A stretch of DNA of 64,000 nt from Cryptomeria japonica (GCF_030272615.1 NC_081407.1:102097897-102161896); one strand, 5' to 3'; positions 13,871-25,844 are shown, numbered from the stretch's first letter. Made by a program: numbers and translations. The notes: generated by a model from the letters alone, not told the origin.

Positions 13871-14684
13871 ATGTTTCTCTCTGTTAATCTAAATTTCTAG
13901 TTGTCCTTCTTGAATGAAGATAAGAAAAGCTTATTATAGTGAATATATGATAGCATAAAAATTCATAAGTATGTCTCATTTGTAATATGTTTTTTTCTGT
14001 CAAAATAACTAAATTTATACATCTAAACAAAACTCATGGATAATCTTTTTAAATAATTCAATTTTTTAAAGCTGAAATTAAGATTCTTTTCAAGTATTAT
14101 AGAAATTCTAGAGTTAAATATTAAACATCCAAAATAATTAAATATTTGAAATAAATCAAGTCATAATGTTCTCATTTTAAAAGATATTTGAAAATCAAAA
14201 TCTTAAATCAAATATGAAAAATAAAATTATTAGATGATAAAAAGAAGAACAACTCTTGAAAAGAAAAATAGGACCAATTAAAATGCCTCATAACCTCTAT
14301 AAATTTGAATTCCCTTAAAAAAAAAATAAAAAAATTTCCTCTTAATTATTTAAAACATCCCTAACTCAAATGAGATCCCAACATTGAATTCTTTTGAAAT
14401 TAAATCTCATTGAGATGCGTTAATATGCTTAACCAATAGAATTTAAGATTTATCCAATTTGATTTTATATGTCCTTTACTCTTCAATATGAACGAACACC
14501 TCCATTGGAGAATAAGAACTAAAGAGATGATAATTTCAATTGTATATGTCTTGCTGCAAAAATGCACAGAAGCTGTAACAAAAGAATCAGACTATACAAC
14601 TTATACTTCAATAGAAAAAGTTAATTTTAGTGTTGTTCCCTTCCTACAAAAGCTGCCTGGTTAGGGGCATACACAAATTTTAAA

Positions 14685-14800
14685 AATTCATTAAGGAATG
14701 CTCTTAATATCATATTTAGAATAGTGAAAACTCATTAAGGAATGCTCTTAAAATCATATTTAGAATAGTGAAAACTCATTAAGGAATGCTCTTAAAATTC
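14685..14800. repeat. 44-bp tandem repeat, about 2.5 copies
   Basis: The block CATTAAGGAATGCTCTTA starts at 14689, 14733 and 14777, an exact 44-bp period. The intervening ATCATATTTAGAATAGTGAA is also repeated. Only a few bases differ between copies. Confidence 0.9.
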
Positions 14801-15648
14801 ATTAGATGTGCATACAGAACACTACCCGCTAGCTCTCAGGTGGGCAGTTCAACTGTGATTGATATTTCTGCTTCTGTCTAGAAGCTTATATATATTTGTA
14901 CTTTGCATTTTTATTTTTTTTTCATAATAATGAATATTTAATATCTTTAATCTCTATTTTAGATTTGTGATAAGTTATAGACATTAGGTCTTAGGCAGAC
15001 TCGTTTATGAGAAAATTTGGCACTCATAAGTTTCTTCCATGAAATATCTTGAAGTTAAATTTTGTATAATTTTTAATAATTTATATTAAAGATACCATTG
15101 ATAATAATACATCTGAATTATATATGGAGCATTATAATTTAACTAGTAAGCACAGACCACTTGTAGAACAAGAATAGTTTGAAATTAATAATTTGATGAT
15201 ATCTACAGAAAAAGAAAAATTAATTCCTGCCAAGTAAGGAATTGAATGTTTTACATTTCATATTTCTTTGGTATTCATCCATAAGTAGACATTTTAATTA
15301 TTGTCAAAGTTAAATTTACTTTAATGTTTTAATTTGTGCTTTCTTTTTATAGTATATCAAACTATTTGGTTGTTACTATGACTTATAAATAATGAAACAT
15401 GTAATCATGCTCACTACTAAACTTTGACAAAAAAAGGAGATGAAATGAATCAATAAAATTGATTTAATTTTGAATATCTATTTAATTTCATGCTTTAAAA
15501 TGGAGGTGTTGTACAATAGGATAATAAAAATAATACATTCTATAAATAAGTACAAAAGAAAACAATAATTAAATCCATATGCATCCACGCTTAGAGAAGA
15601 GAAGGGGAGGGAGTCTTTCAGGGAAAGGGGAAGGAGAAGGAAAATAAC

Positions 15649-15654
15649 TTTATT
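15649..15654 (-). terminator. possible polyadenylation hexamer AATAAA
   Basis: The minus strand reads AATAAA overlapping the RLP stop codon. It could act as a near-upstream element, but position alone is weak evidence in an AT-rich flank. Confidence 0.3.
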
Positions 15655-18600
15655 AATATATTTTTTCTCGAACATTTTGATGGAGAATTACAATAACTTC
15701 ATCCATGATCTTGAAGCATTTGCAACGATATTTTTTGTTGAAGCATAATACTCCAATAACAACTGAAAACCCCAATCCAAAGCTCAATCCAACTCCCACT
15801 TCCCACCACACATCTGTGTTGCACTCCTTGTCACTTACATCTTCAGCTTGAGTGTAGTTTGGAGGAAGAGAAGAGGAACATTTTTTGTTGATTTGAAGTC
15901 CACAAAGATGTGCATTGTATAAAAATGAATCATCATTGAATGTAAAAAATTGGCCTGCAGTTGGTATTTTACCAGATAAATTATTATGAGATATGTTGAA
16001 ATAACTCAAAAATGTGAGAAGTTGTAGTTCTGCAGGAATGTCACCATTAAGGTTGTTCCTTGAAATATCAAGTGACTCCAATTTCACGAGCTTTCCAAAA
16101 GAAGTAGGAATTTTTCCATTGAGATCATTTTTGGACAAATTGAGAAATTTTAGTCCAATGAGGGATCCAATACCTTGAGGAATATTACCAGAAAAGTTGT
16201 TATTAGAGAGATCAAGGCATCGAACCATTGCTAGAGATTTTTCGTACTCCAAAAATTGGCCTTTGTTGACTATTTCCATTTTATCTACATAAGACATTGA
16301 GCTGGAATGATTTGAGTATTGAAGGACATCTGTGCTTTCTGTTTGATTTTTCATTGCTTCCAAGTTACTCAAGCTACTTGGAATTACTCCAGAAAAATTG
16401 TTATTTGACAAAATCAAGACTTGAAGATGTTGTAGCTTTGCCAATTGTAATGGTATTTCACCATTGAATTTATTAGATCTGAGTACTAAAATTCGAAGAT
16501 CAATCAACTCATCTATCCAATTTGGGATTTTTCCTTGCATGTTATTATATCCCAAATCTAGAATCTCCAAAGAGGTACACTTTTGAAGTGATGATGGTAT
16601 TGGCCCTTGCAGTTTATTACCTCCTAATTTTAATGTTTGAAGACAAACCATGCTCTTGATCTCACCTTCCAAATGATTTTTTTCTAGATTCAACACCTTT
16701 AATGTTGATGAGCAATTTCCAAAACTTGCAAACAAATCGCCTGTAAACTTGTTCTTTGACACATCCAGAACCTCCAAATGAGGACCTTCACAAATAGAAT
16801 GTGGAAAAACACCACTGATACTATTATTTGCAAGTGACAAATAAATTAGTTGACTGGGGCCATATTTGTTACTCGTTTTACATATGCTCTCAAATTGATT
16901 CTCTGACATGTCAAGAAACTGTACATTTGGATGAGGCACAAAAATACTCCCTTGTAACTTATTTCTATGTAGGTCCACATATTGAGCATCAAATGCACTG
17001 AACTTAGAGGATAATGGTCCTCCAAATTGATTATATGAGAGATTGAGTCTCCCCAAGAATGTAAGGTCCCACAACCATTCTGGAATATTTCCACTCAAAG
17101 AATTGTTGGACAGGTCTATATCACTTATGGAGTATTGAGTGGATATGAAAGTTGGGAAATCACCACGAATATTACAAGAACTCAAATACAAATATTGGAT
17201 CTGAAATTTAGGAATCCAGATGGGATTAATTTCTATTGTCAACAAATTATTAGAGAGGGCCAAATAAATTATCTTTCTAAAACTTTCTAGTTGAGAAAGT
17301 AACAAAGTGTCACTCAAATAGTTATTGCTAAGAGAAAGGACACTCAAGGAGGAAAGATTACCAAAAGTAGATGGGAAGCTCCCATTTAATTGATTCGAGT
17401 CAAGATAAAGAACTGACAACTTTGATAGTCCACCTAAAGAGCTCCATGAAATGTTGCCTCTTAGTGAGTTATAAGAAAGATCCATGTAGGTCAATGAGGA
17501 CATATTCCCAATAGCGGGAGGAAGAACACCTTGAATTTGGTTATCCCATAGATCAAATCTGGTCAAGGAGGTCATATTTGCAATAGAATTTGGAACCACT
17601 CCTCCCACATTTGAATGTGTAATAGAAAGGGTACTGAGCTGGGAAGCATGCTGCACAATGAAGGAGAGGTCTACATTGAGATCAGGGTTGTAGGACAATT
17701 CAAGGGTTCTCAAGTGGGGAAGACTTAACACAGCAGAAGGGATGGAATCATGGAGACTGTAGTTGTTGAGCTCGAGGGAAACCAAAGATGTAAGGTTTGA
17801 AATCCAGATGGGAAAGGGTTGGTGAGCGACGTCACTATCTTCAAGGTAAAGATGGGAGATGGAGGTGAGGTTTACAAGAGAAGAGAGAATTGTACCTGAC
17901 ACCCCAGACATGGCAAGTGTTGTAAGGTTGGTGAGGGACGCAACATTCTCTACCACACCATCACCTCCCGTTGCTAGATTCACATGGTACATATAGAGCT
18001 CCTCCAAGCGTCGCAAATTTCGAATCCATGAGCCCGATTGCCTCAACTCCAGATGAGAATTGCCCGAGATGCGCAGATTTTTCAAGCTAGACATGTTGCC
18101 AAGCTCACTTGGAATTTCGCCGGTAAGACCAGGATTGTAGGAGATGTCCAGATATTTCAAGCTAGACATATAGCCAAGCTCACTTGGAATTTCGCCGGTA
18201 AGATCAGGATTGGAGGAGATGTCCAGATATTTCAAGCTGGACATATTGCCAAGCTCACTTGGGATTTGGCCAGTAAGCCTACAATAACACAAGCTCAAGT
18301 GTGTCAATTTGCTGAGGCTCGGAAGATGTGAAGGGAAAGGAAGAGAGGACAAGTCAACCTGGCTGAGGTCGAGGTACTCCAAATGGTGCAGGTGGAATAA
18401 AGCAGGGAATATTTGACTGCTTGAATTCCTCACTACTGCTGATAAGTAATAACCAAAGGTGCTAAGATCCAGGCGAACCACGTGGCCAGTGCCCCTGTGG
18501 CAGGCGATTCCCTTCCAGGAGCAGCAGTATAAGCCCCTCCATGAGCTCATCTGGTCATATGGATCATCCAGCTCTTGTTTGAAGAGGATGAGGGCACTTC

Positions 18601-18736
18601 TTTCGTGAGGAGGGCATCCTCCCCACAAGGAGGAGGAGGAGGAGCAGCAGCAGGTGCCCACCATGCCCAACAACAACACCAGCAAGAAGAGAAATTTCCC
18701 TCTGCCCATCTCTATTTCAGACCCTCTAAACCTCAA
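15653..18736 (-). CDS. leucine-rich-repeat receptor-like protein (RLP), intact, intronless
   Basis: A single open frame of 1027 codons. The likelier start is the second methionine (residue 10, codon 18707-18709), because it directly precedes a clean signal peptide (GKFLFLLVLLLGMVGTC). An LRR N-cap follows (GCPPHERSALILFKQ, residues 40-54; CCSWKGIAC, 71-79). Then come LRRs of the L..L.LS.N.L.G.IP type to about residue 950, about thirty by spacing. They are interrupted at about 795-838 by an island domain ending in KGQFLEYEKSLAMVR, a family hallmark. An acidic juxtamembrane segment, a membrane helix (979-999, with a GLSFG GxxxG motif) and a short basic tail without a kinase complete it. Family members (Cf, EIX types) sit in the plasma membrane, sense pathogen or developmental ligands and signal through SOBIR1-type kinases. 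The ligand here is unknown. No stop or frameshift is seen, in contrast to the decayed elements around it. Confidence 0.93.
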   Translation of the reverse strand: MRFRGSEIEMGRGKFLFLLVLLLGMVGTCCCSSSSSLWGGCPPHERSALILFKQELDDPYDQMSSWRGLYCCSWKGIACHRGTGHVVRLDLSTFGYYLSAVVRNSSSQIFPALFHLHHLEYLDLSQVDLSSLPFPSHLPSLSKLTHLSLCYCRLTGQIPSELGNMSSLKYLDISSNPDLTGEIPSELGYMSSLKYLDISYNPGLTGEIPSELGNMSSLKNLRISGNSHLELRQSGSWIRNLRRLEELYMYHVNLATGGDGVVENVASLTNLTTLAMSGVSGTILSSLVNLTSISHLYLEDSDVAHQPFPIWISNLTSLVSLELNNYSLHDSIPSAVLSLPHLRTLELSYNPDLNVDLSFIVQHASQLSTLSITHSNVGGVVPNSIANMTSLTRFDLWDNQIQGVLPPAIGNMSSLTYMDLSYNSLRGNISWSSLGGLSKLSVLYLDSNQLNGSFPSTFGNLSSLSVLSLSNNYLSDTLLLSQLESFRKIIYLALSNNLLTIEINPIWIPKFQIQYLYLSSCNIRGDFPTFISTQYSISDIDLSNNSLSGNIPEWLWDLTFLGRLNLSYNQFGGPLSSKFSAFDAQYVDLHRNKLQGSIFVPHPNVQFLDMSENQFESICKTSNKYGPSQLIYLSLANNSISGVFPHSICEGPHLEVLDVSKNKFTGDLFASFGNCSSTLKVLNLEKNHLEGEIKSMVCLQTLKLGGNKLQGPIPSSLQKCTSLEILDLGYNNMQGKIPNWIDELIDLRILVLRSNKFNGEIPLQLAKLQHLQVLILSNNNFSGVIPSSLSNLEAMKNQTESTDVLQYSNHSSSMSYVDKMEIVNKGQFLEYEKSLAMVRCLDLSNNNFSGNIPQGIGSLIGLKFLNLSKNDLNGKIPTSFGKLVKLESLDISRNNLNGDIPAELQLLTFLSYFNISHNNLSGKIPTAGQFFTFNDDSFLYNAHLCGLQINKKCSSSLPPNYTQAEDVSDKECNTDVWWEVGVGLSFGLGFSVVIGVLCFNKKYRCKCFKIMDEVIVILHQNVREKIY
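18081..18276 (-). repeat. 75-bp tandem LRR duplication inside the RLP gene
   Basis: The motif TTCAAGCT(A/G)G starts at 18081, 18156 and 18231, an exact 75-bp spacing. The units are nearly identical at DNA level. Each encodes one 25-residue LRR reading LTGEIPSELGNMSSLKYLDI with few changes. Elsewhere in the gene the repeats are strongly diverged, so this is a recent in-frame expansion. Confidence 0.92.
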
Positions 18737-18840
18737 TATCTATATTGAAAAATATAAATATAATAATAGTCAATACACCTGGCAACACTATGAATTGAGG
18801 CTTCCTCTTCTGTCTATGGATTTGGTTGCAAATTGTTAAG

Positions 18841-18848
18841 TATTTATA
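18841..18848 (-). promoter_or_regulatory. candidate TATA box of the RLP gene
   Basis: The minus strand reads TATAAATA, about 105 bp upstream of the first ATG and 132 bp upstream of the preferred ATG. That would leave a 5' leader of roughly 75-100 bases. The spacing and sequence fit a plant core promoter; AT-rich context lowers certainty. Confidence 0.5.
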
Positions 18849-18849
18849 A

Positions 18850-20570
18850 GACAAACCAACAGACCCGTTGCGTTGCATTCCTCGAACTTTCAGGTGCAAC
18901 AAAAGTCTTCACAGCGTAGAATATATCAAGAATCATAATTTCCAGTGTCTTTGTCAATAGGCGAAAAAGTCGGGGAATATTAATGTTTGGAAAATTCCCA
19001 GAAGTAATTAAATGATCATTTTCACCCTGTTCAATGTTTTAGTTAATTTCGAGGGAAGAGTATTTGTAATTTTTACATGTGAAAAGAAAGGTAAAGGTTG
19101 GGGAACAAATAGAATCCGATCTGATCTGATCTGGTATCTTGTCGCATTGCTGCGAGAAAATAAAGAGAAAAAGTGTTTGAGTAGGTAGTTAGTGTTTAAA
19201 GATAGAAATGGTATCATTTAATATTTATTTAATTTTTATGTGAGAAATCTAATACAATTGATTAAAACGGTTTGTTTTAGATAATAAATTTGGTTATTGA
19301 ATATAATAAATTTAATAAAGTTGGTTAAATGTGATTGTTATTCAAATAAGAAATGTGACAATTCTTAAATATAAGAAATTTAATATAATTGATCTGAAAT
19401 GCATAAAAGAATTGATAGATGTTGAATATGACTTTTGAAATATTTTTAAATAAAAGGCTTTTTATATATTCATTTTTTGAAGAAATATAAAAACTAAGCA
19501 TTTTTTAAATAATTTAATTCATTTAGTATTTACAATTTCTAGGTACAACTAGCTTTTTTTATTGATAAGCTATGAACAAGGAGTCCACTGCCATAATATA
19601 AATCACAATTAACAAAGTCATTTTGCATCAGCTCTTAAATAGGGGTGTTATAGGTACACTCATTTATTCAAGGTTGTCCCCTTTTATTTGTGATCTTTGT
19701 GTCATTTGATGCTTACAATTTGCAAAAGGAGATTTCTTCCTCTTTCCTTCTGTCCACTCTCAGTGAATGCTTTTGGGATGCAGTCTTGGGAATCGTTGGT
19801 GACACCTTAGAATCTGTTAGATGTGTTCTTGCACACCTTACAACTAACATAGAATATGTCATAACTAACAATACTTACAGCTATAAGAGAATCCGTCATA
19901 ATTGACTATTAATAGTTGATTCTCTTACAATTTGTCATTACCCAATTTGGGTCTCCACCTTCTCTGAATCTCCATGCAAAGATGCCTCTTGACACTTTTC
20001 CAAACTATCATAGAATATGATTTTTATGTGTCATAATTTGTCATATGTATCTATCATTTGTCATAAGTTGTCATAACCCCTTCACATTCCAAGAAATAAG
20101 AATCACTTTAAGGGCTACTAAAGTGAGAATCTAGTGTTTCATATCACTGGACTCAACTAGTGACTCCTCAACTGATTTTACTTTCTCTTAATCCTTTTTT
20201 CTTAGAACATTAAAAAATTTGTTGTTTATCCCTTTCTTAATATTCTTTTATACTAGTCCTAAATGAGGTAGATCAATCTATTTTTTTATCATCTTTTACC
20301 TTAGAGATAGGACCAAAATCTTCAAATGTCTAAACAATATTTTCTTCCATTTGAAAACCTACCATCCCTACATCATCAATTCTTGTAAAAGATAAAATCT
20401 CTTTCTCTAGTGAAAAATCTTATAAGAACAAGTCATAGGCAACTCAAATCTTATGAGTTGAAGAGACCGTTGTTTCAGGTTCTAAAGGAGGGTCTAACAA
20501 AGATGATACAAATTTTGATCATTTAAATGTGTTATCTTATTTGGATAGAACCTTATCATGCTTCATTGAC
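18850..20570. other. upstream flank of RLP, no gene seen
   Basis: AT-rich DNA with no supportable coding region. A small inverted repeat is present (AAGAGAATC at 19885-19893 against GATTCTCTT at 19918-19926). The upstream regulatory region of the RLP should lie in the first part. Confidence 0.5.
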
Positions 20571-20930
20571 TCAATTTATCTCAGAACAAATATGAACATA
20601 AGTAGCCATATTTCTATTGAAAGTTTGATGAGATGGACCTAGATGTTTTTCAATGACTACAACAATTGATTGAAGGAAATTGAATCTTAAAAATTTGATT
20701 AGAAGCCTAGGTAGATGAATCCAAATTATAATATTAGCAAACATCTCCTTTATCAGATCAAACACCACATATCGTTCCTTTTTAATCAAGCCTAACTAAT
20801 TGAAAAAATATGGGCCTCCCTCAAAGATCAAGTTATGATCTTCAATTCTAGTAAAAACCACCATAAAATAAAAAATTGTAGCCAAAATAATCTCCATATC
20901 TCCTTCTAGATTCCAATTTTTAAAAGCCCA
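20571..20930 (-). pseudogene. LINE ORF1 (DUF4283-type) fragment
   Basis: Minus-strand frames read IEDHNLIFEGGPYFF and then IIIWIHLPRLLIKFLRFNFL and NRNMATYVHICSEIN. These line up with the conserved plant L1 ORF1 pattern (GPYFW..., IW.RLP.LP.EF, YAR..V.I). One stop separates the two parts and nothing else of a LINE is visible nearby. It is a short, old scrap. The core tryptophan-x-RLP motif here and in the element at 24.4-25.8 kb identifies the family, but the two are clearly different lineages. Confidence 0.65.
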
Positions 20931-23900
20931 AAACTCAAGAAACTAAAGGGAAATCCAAAGAGCCATGAACTCACAAATCAGATCCTACTAAGAGGGGAAA
21001 AGGAAATCATTTTCAATTTCCTTTTAATTGATAACTGTAATTGAGTTATCCTTATTTATCACTAAACACCCATTGGTGTTTAAGTGGGATCATACTTGAT
21101 TCTTGGATCTAGTCTCATTGGTGACATGCAAAAGAAAGTGGGAAAAATATATTATTTCTAGCACTATAAGACTCCTCAAAATTTAAAATATATTTGAAGG
21201 AGAGGTTATGGGGTCTCCTAAACCCCTACCAGATTTCATGCACCTCACCATCGATAACAAATAAACAAAAAATGAATGAATAAAGATAGTTAAGAACAAA
21301 GAGAAACAACATTGCTTCCCTACCACCACACAAAACATACCCAACTACAACTTCAAACAATTATAAAATGCCACAAAAACCGCACTTGTAGGAACTTGTT
21401 CCCAAGGCACCATAGAGTTGAGAATAGATAGTAGAGGGGTCACAACCAAGCTATGTATGCCTATGTGGACCAATATACTCTTTCAATGAACTATAAAACT
21501 CCTACAAATGTCATCCTCCAAAATTCCTTCTCCAACAAATTTATTATTACTAGAAGTTATAGAGCTTTGTCTAGTAAACACCCTTTAAAATTTTAGTATA
21601 CTAATGAAAACATTATGAGAATATTAGCTCAATATGATATGGTATAAATATTATGAGAATAATTAAATAATGCAGTCCACATCATATTTTTAAAAACATA
21701 TCAAACTCTAAATAGAAAGATGAAATTGTAGTATCCTACTAATATGTGGATCAATGTCATATAGGAGGAATACAAAACTATTTTAGTATACAAGTTCAAA
21801 AGGATGCATGTTATTTAGGAGGAAGACACATTGTTTTAGTAAATAAATTCTTAGTACAATATTTGGTATAAGAGAAGTTCATTTAGTTATTAATAGTACT
21901 TGTGTAGGTAATGGACGTCAAGAGCTAAATTCCATATCAAAGGTTTTAGCCATCTATCACTAGTAGCACATAGGTTATAAATGCCAAGGGTTAGCAATAG
22001 TATGAAGAGGTTAGTTATCTTTTTCAAATTCCATATTTGTGAATAATTCTATGAGCTACCCCATATTAGGATGGATTGACTTTTCACTAGTGGTATAGAG
22101 GTGAAAGATATGTAGATAAACTAAATGGTTAAGTAGATTCAAGGGAAATCTTATTATCATGAATGTTAACTTGTGGGTATGCTTACCATTCCCATTTTTC
22201 TTATTATTGTGATAGTCAACATAAGAAACTTGCTAACCGTTACATGATAGTAATTCAAAAATGAACACCAATCCTCTGTTTGGTACAGGATGCACCACAA
22301 TCCTCTTTCTAAAAATTAGCTTATGCATATTACTATACTCCCTAGGACAAAGATAGCCACAATAATCTTAAGGAAACTTAAAATCCCCTTCTTTATGTCT
22401 TATGTCTTGGCATTATAATTGCTTTCTTAGTTAGAGTGACTAATTTCACTTGATTGGGTTGGACAAAGTTTCTTATCTACATGGTTTGGATTATTTGTTT
22501 CCTTGTGTTAGGAACTAGTTTTTAGGCTATCCATTATACAATTATGTCAATTCAAGCTCCTGGATGCCATGATGTATTCCTTATAAATGATTAATAGATT
22601 TCACAAACTCATTTCATCATGTATTTTTCTAACTCAAATGAATACTAATTATTCTAAAAGACGCCCATATTTCTATTTAGGTTTGACCAACTACGTAAGT
22701 GTGTTAAATGGGTTCTCTCCATTCTTCTGTTTTCTTATCAAATCATCTATCACAGTAAAGAACTGTCAGACAGAAAAGAGATAATGAGTGCGCCCAAGGA
22801 ATTCTGAGTTAATATATTCATGCTATTAATTGTCAAACACATGTTGTACAGAATCTTCAAACGATTTAAAATGTGAATTCAGTCATTGTTACTTTCTCTC
22901 ACTAATTTATTTTCAGGTAATAAGTGAAAATATTAAATCTTACAGTAATCCAATACAAACAAGGTTGGATGCAATTAGGGGAGAGGATCTAGTGGTTGTG
23001 CACCCTAACTTCATGTTTTTCAAAGTCCTACGTGGAAATTTCAAATTGTTTACAACAACTTACTTGACAAGTCACCTACTTATAACTAAGCTTTCAGGTC
23101 CACATCATCAAATATGATGCCATATTAGGATGCTTTTTGCCAAGGTGTCTAAAACAGCCCCCAAAAAAGGTGAGACTAATAGACATGCAAAAGGGGCCCC
23201 AATACTTGTGCAGCTGATGTGGCATCACATGATTGGTTGCTTTTTACAAAAAAGGGTATATTTCATTCAATTATTGGTACTCAACATCAACAATAACAAA
23301 TTTAAAGTCACAACTATTGGTGCAATATTGTACAAAAATTGGAAATTAAATCAACAAGTATGGGGTATTAAATCAACAACCTCTATCATAAGAATTGGAA
23401 GGCACTCAACTACTAGGTCCTTTCCCTGACATTGAACACCCTTCAATTACTTCTACAAATTTCCGCACTTGAATAGACTGAACATTATTACTCTATATTT
23501 TTCTGCAAAAAGTTGGAAGCTTTCAAGCGCACCCGTCATCTCTTTTTTGACAATTGTTTACTTACATGCATTAGTTGGAAAACAAAAACTTACATTTCAC
23601 ACTGAGTTGAGGGCTAACTTCATCAACATGTATCCATCACATGGAATATTGTGAGACCTCCATTTTTTAAGAAATGTAAAATAGACACTTAACTATCTAC
23701 AAGTGAGGTTTGAAGGCATGGATTATCATGCAATTCTTCAAAATAACACGTCTATTGCAAAGTATCCAAAAATTGACTTTTTAAAGATTTGATCAAAACT
23801 TAATCTAAAAATTCCTAGTAGTTGAATGCAAAAATATCATTTGTAATTAATATAATATCATATTTTTATGTAAAATATAACTTATATGCAACTTAAATGG

Positions 23901-24371
23901 ACCAAATTCCTATTAGTAATCATATATGTGTGTTATCTTTAATTTTTATATCCAATACCAAAGGACCAATAGTTGAACAGAAAAGAATATTTGTTGTTAT
24001 AAAAACAACATATTATTCTATACAATACAACTTATATTGAACACAAAGGGACCAATTGTTGAACACAAAAACCTTTCGACAATCCCTCACATTTCATGGG
24101 AAAAAACAAGGTATTTATTGTGTTCACTTTTTATATTTGTGGTAAGAAAGATTATTAATATGAAATACTCTAATGCATATACATTTATACCCCAATAGTT
24201 GTAAGTTGTACATACAAGGATTATATTTTTTCACTATGATAAGAGTACTTGTTTGAGTGAGCATCATTTTTTATAAATGATACACTTATAGTGGATAACT
24301 ATGATATTTTATTCGAAACAAAAAAAATATTTATTTCATTTGTTAAAAATGTATTTATGCCTTTTTTATAT
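20931..24371. other. AT-rich non-coding stretch
   Basis: Short open frames exist (for example 22830-23117 and 23130-23429) but none shows a known domain, a codon pattern or splice-consistent continuation. I see no RNA gene or recognisable element. Two loosely similar phrases (GGACCAAT...GTTGAACA near 23960 and 24048) suggest an old repeat. Confidence 0.5.
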
Positions 24372-24407
24372 AACATTTATAGGTTCTCAATAGGTTCTCT
24401 GCCTGCG

Positions 24408-25844
24408 ATGTCGTCCGTCGCGACTGCAATGTCGTCCGCCGCGACTGCGATGCCATCCACCGTGACTGCGAGGGCTTCTGTCACAATGCCATCTGCTGAT
24501 GCGACTAAGGCCGCCACTACGAGGGCTTCCGCCACTGCGACTACGAGGGCTTCCATCGCGTTGTCATCCACCATGGTGCCATTTGCGACTGCGTCTATGG
24601 CTGCCGCTGCTGCTCGCGAGGCCGACCCTCTACAATCTGCCCTAACCCCTGGTGCGGCTACGACTGTTGTTCTTGGGAGCTCTGTGGGGGTTTCAGATGG
24701 TGGTACGATGCTTCCTGCGCCCTCTGCAGCCGATTAGGGTGCCCGTGGCTTAGGGCCTATGGCGGTTTCTGTTTGCAAACCTCTGGTTTTCAAGGTGTCT
24801 GCAGATACGGACATGGAGATCATCTACACTTCCTCAGTGTTTGAAGCTCATGGTCTGATTTGCAGGTTTTGGGGTTTCTAGCCAAGCCTTCCTCAGCTGC
24901 ATACTTGGATCTCCCAAAGCTGGGAACCGATCATAAAAGGTTCAGTTAACATTTTTCCCTCAGCCAAGGGTTTTTTCATTGCAAAATTTGAATTTGCAGA
25001 TGATAGATCGAAAATCTTAGGGATTAATCCTTTCAGCTGGGAGGACAAATATGTTTTGATGGTTAAACCCTGGTTCTCAAGCTTTAATCGATCTACTAAT
25101 TCATTTAATAAGATTCCTATTTGGGTTAGGCTCCCCAACCTTCCCCTTCATCTTTGGATGGATTCTCTACTAGAGGAAGTGGGGGAGGCTTTAGGTGAAT
25201 TCCTAATGATTGATAAGGAATCATACCAAATTTATCATTCTACTTATGCTCGTATTTTGGTTAACATTGATGTCTCTAAAGGGCTTCCAGCTGAGTTAGA
25301 GATTTAATCTTCCTTGGGATCTTGGGTCCAACCACTCGACTTTGAAGGTATCCCCTTTAGATGTCGAAAGTGCTTCTAGACTGGACATGTTGCTGCAGGG
25401 TGTGAAATAGATAAAAAGAAAAAAAGATCTGCTTCTTGGTGGAAAGGTGCATCCTCTGAACATTATTTTGTTAAAAAGAAAAGCTTCTCCCAGGTGGTGG
25501 CACAGGTTCCTCAGACTAAGGGTACACCTCCTGTTTCTGGTGTTGTTGTGCCTCAGGAATGTGTGAATGCATGCGGTGGCACCCTGAGTGAGAAAAATGA
25601 TTTGATGGATGACCCTCCCGCATCTCAGGTTGTTGTTGGATCTTCTGCTGTCTCTGCCTCTGTGGATGTTGGCTCTGCTCCTCCTAATGATGGGAGGTCC
25701 TCTATTCTGGACCCTTCCTCTTGGCAAAAGGCTGCTACTAGGGTTGAGGAGGGATGGATTACTATTAAAAGCAAAAAATCTAAATTGTCCCAGTCCTCTT
25801 TTGATATGACCCTTCGATCCCATAAGGGTAGGTCAAATTCTTGA
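24408..25844 (+). pseudogene. L1-type ORF1 protein (DUF4283 plus CCHC), four nonsense mutations
   Basis: One continuous reading frame of 479 codons. It opens at ATG 24408, 20 bases inside the left target duplication, with an Ala/Ser/Thr-rich N-terminus made of repeated short units. The DUF4283 part follows (FEFADDRSKILGINPFSWED, then IWVRLPNLPLHLW). A zinc knuckle CRKCF-stop-TGHVAAGC (CX2CX4HX4C) comes next, then a Ser/Pro-rich tail. In-frame stops lie at 24735 (TAG), 24879 (TAG), 25305 (TAA) and 25377 (TAG). Each is one C-to-T change from a Gln codon, and there are no frameshifts. ORF1 proteins bind element RNA as nucleic-acid chaperones. The GC-richness contrasts sharply with the AT-rich flanks. 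Confidence 0.85.

Larger units (their letters stand above)
12578..15648. other. non-coding AT-rich stretch with small tandem repeats
   Basis: I see no credible coding region on either strand across these 3 kb. The stretch holds three short tandem repeats, listed separately, and AT-rich unique-looking sequence. The end nearest 15648 is the 3' flank of the receptor-like protein gene. Confidence 0.6.

Noticed and set aside
16846-17094. 82-aa minus-strand frame and other frames within the RLP
   Set aside because: Alternative-frame shadows of the intact LRR protein.
22587-23429. Three adjacent plus-strand frames of 65-99 aa as a possible multi-exon gene
   Set aside because: No shared domain, no phase-consistent splice sites and codon use like the AT-rich background.
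24377-24574. Minus-strand Ala/Val-rich frame over the LINE ORF1 N-terminus
   Set aside because: Shadow of the GC-rich repeated Ala/Ser/Thr codons on the plus strand.
25296-25823. 175-aa minus-strand frame
   Set aside because: Antisense of the LINE ORF1 zinc-knuckle and tail region, which has clear plus-strand motifs.
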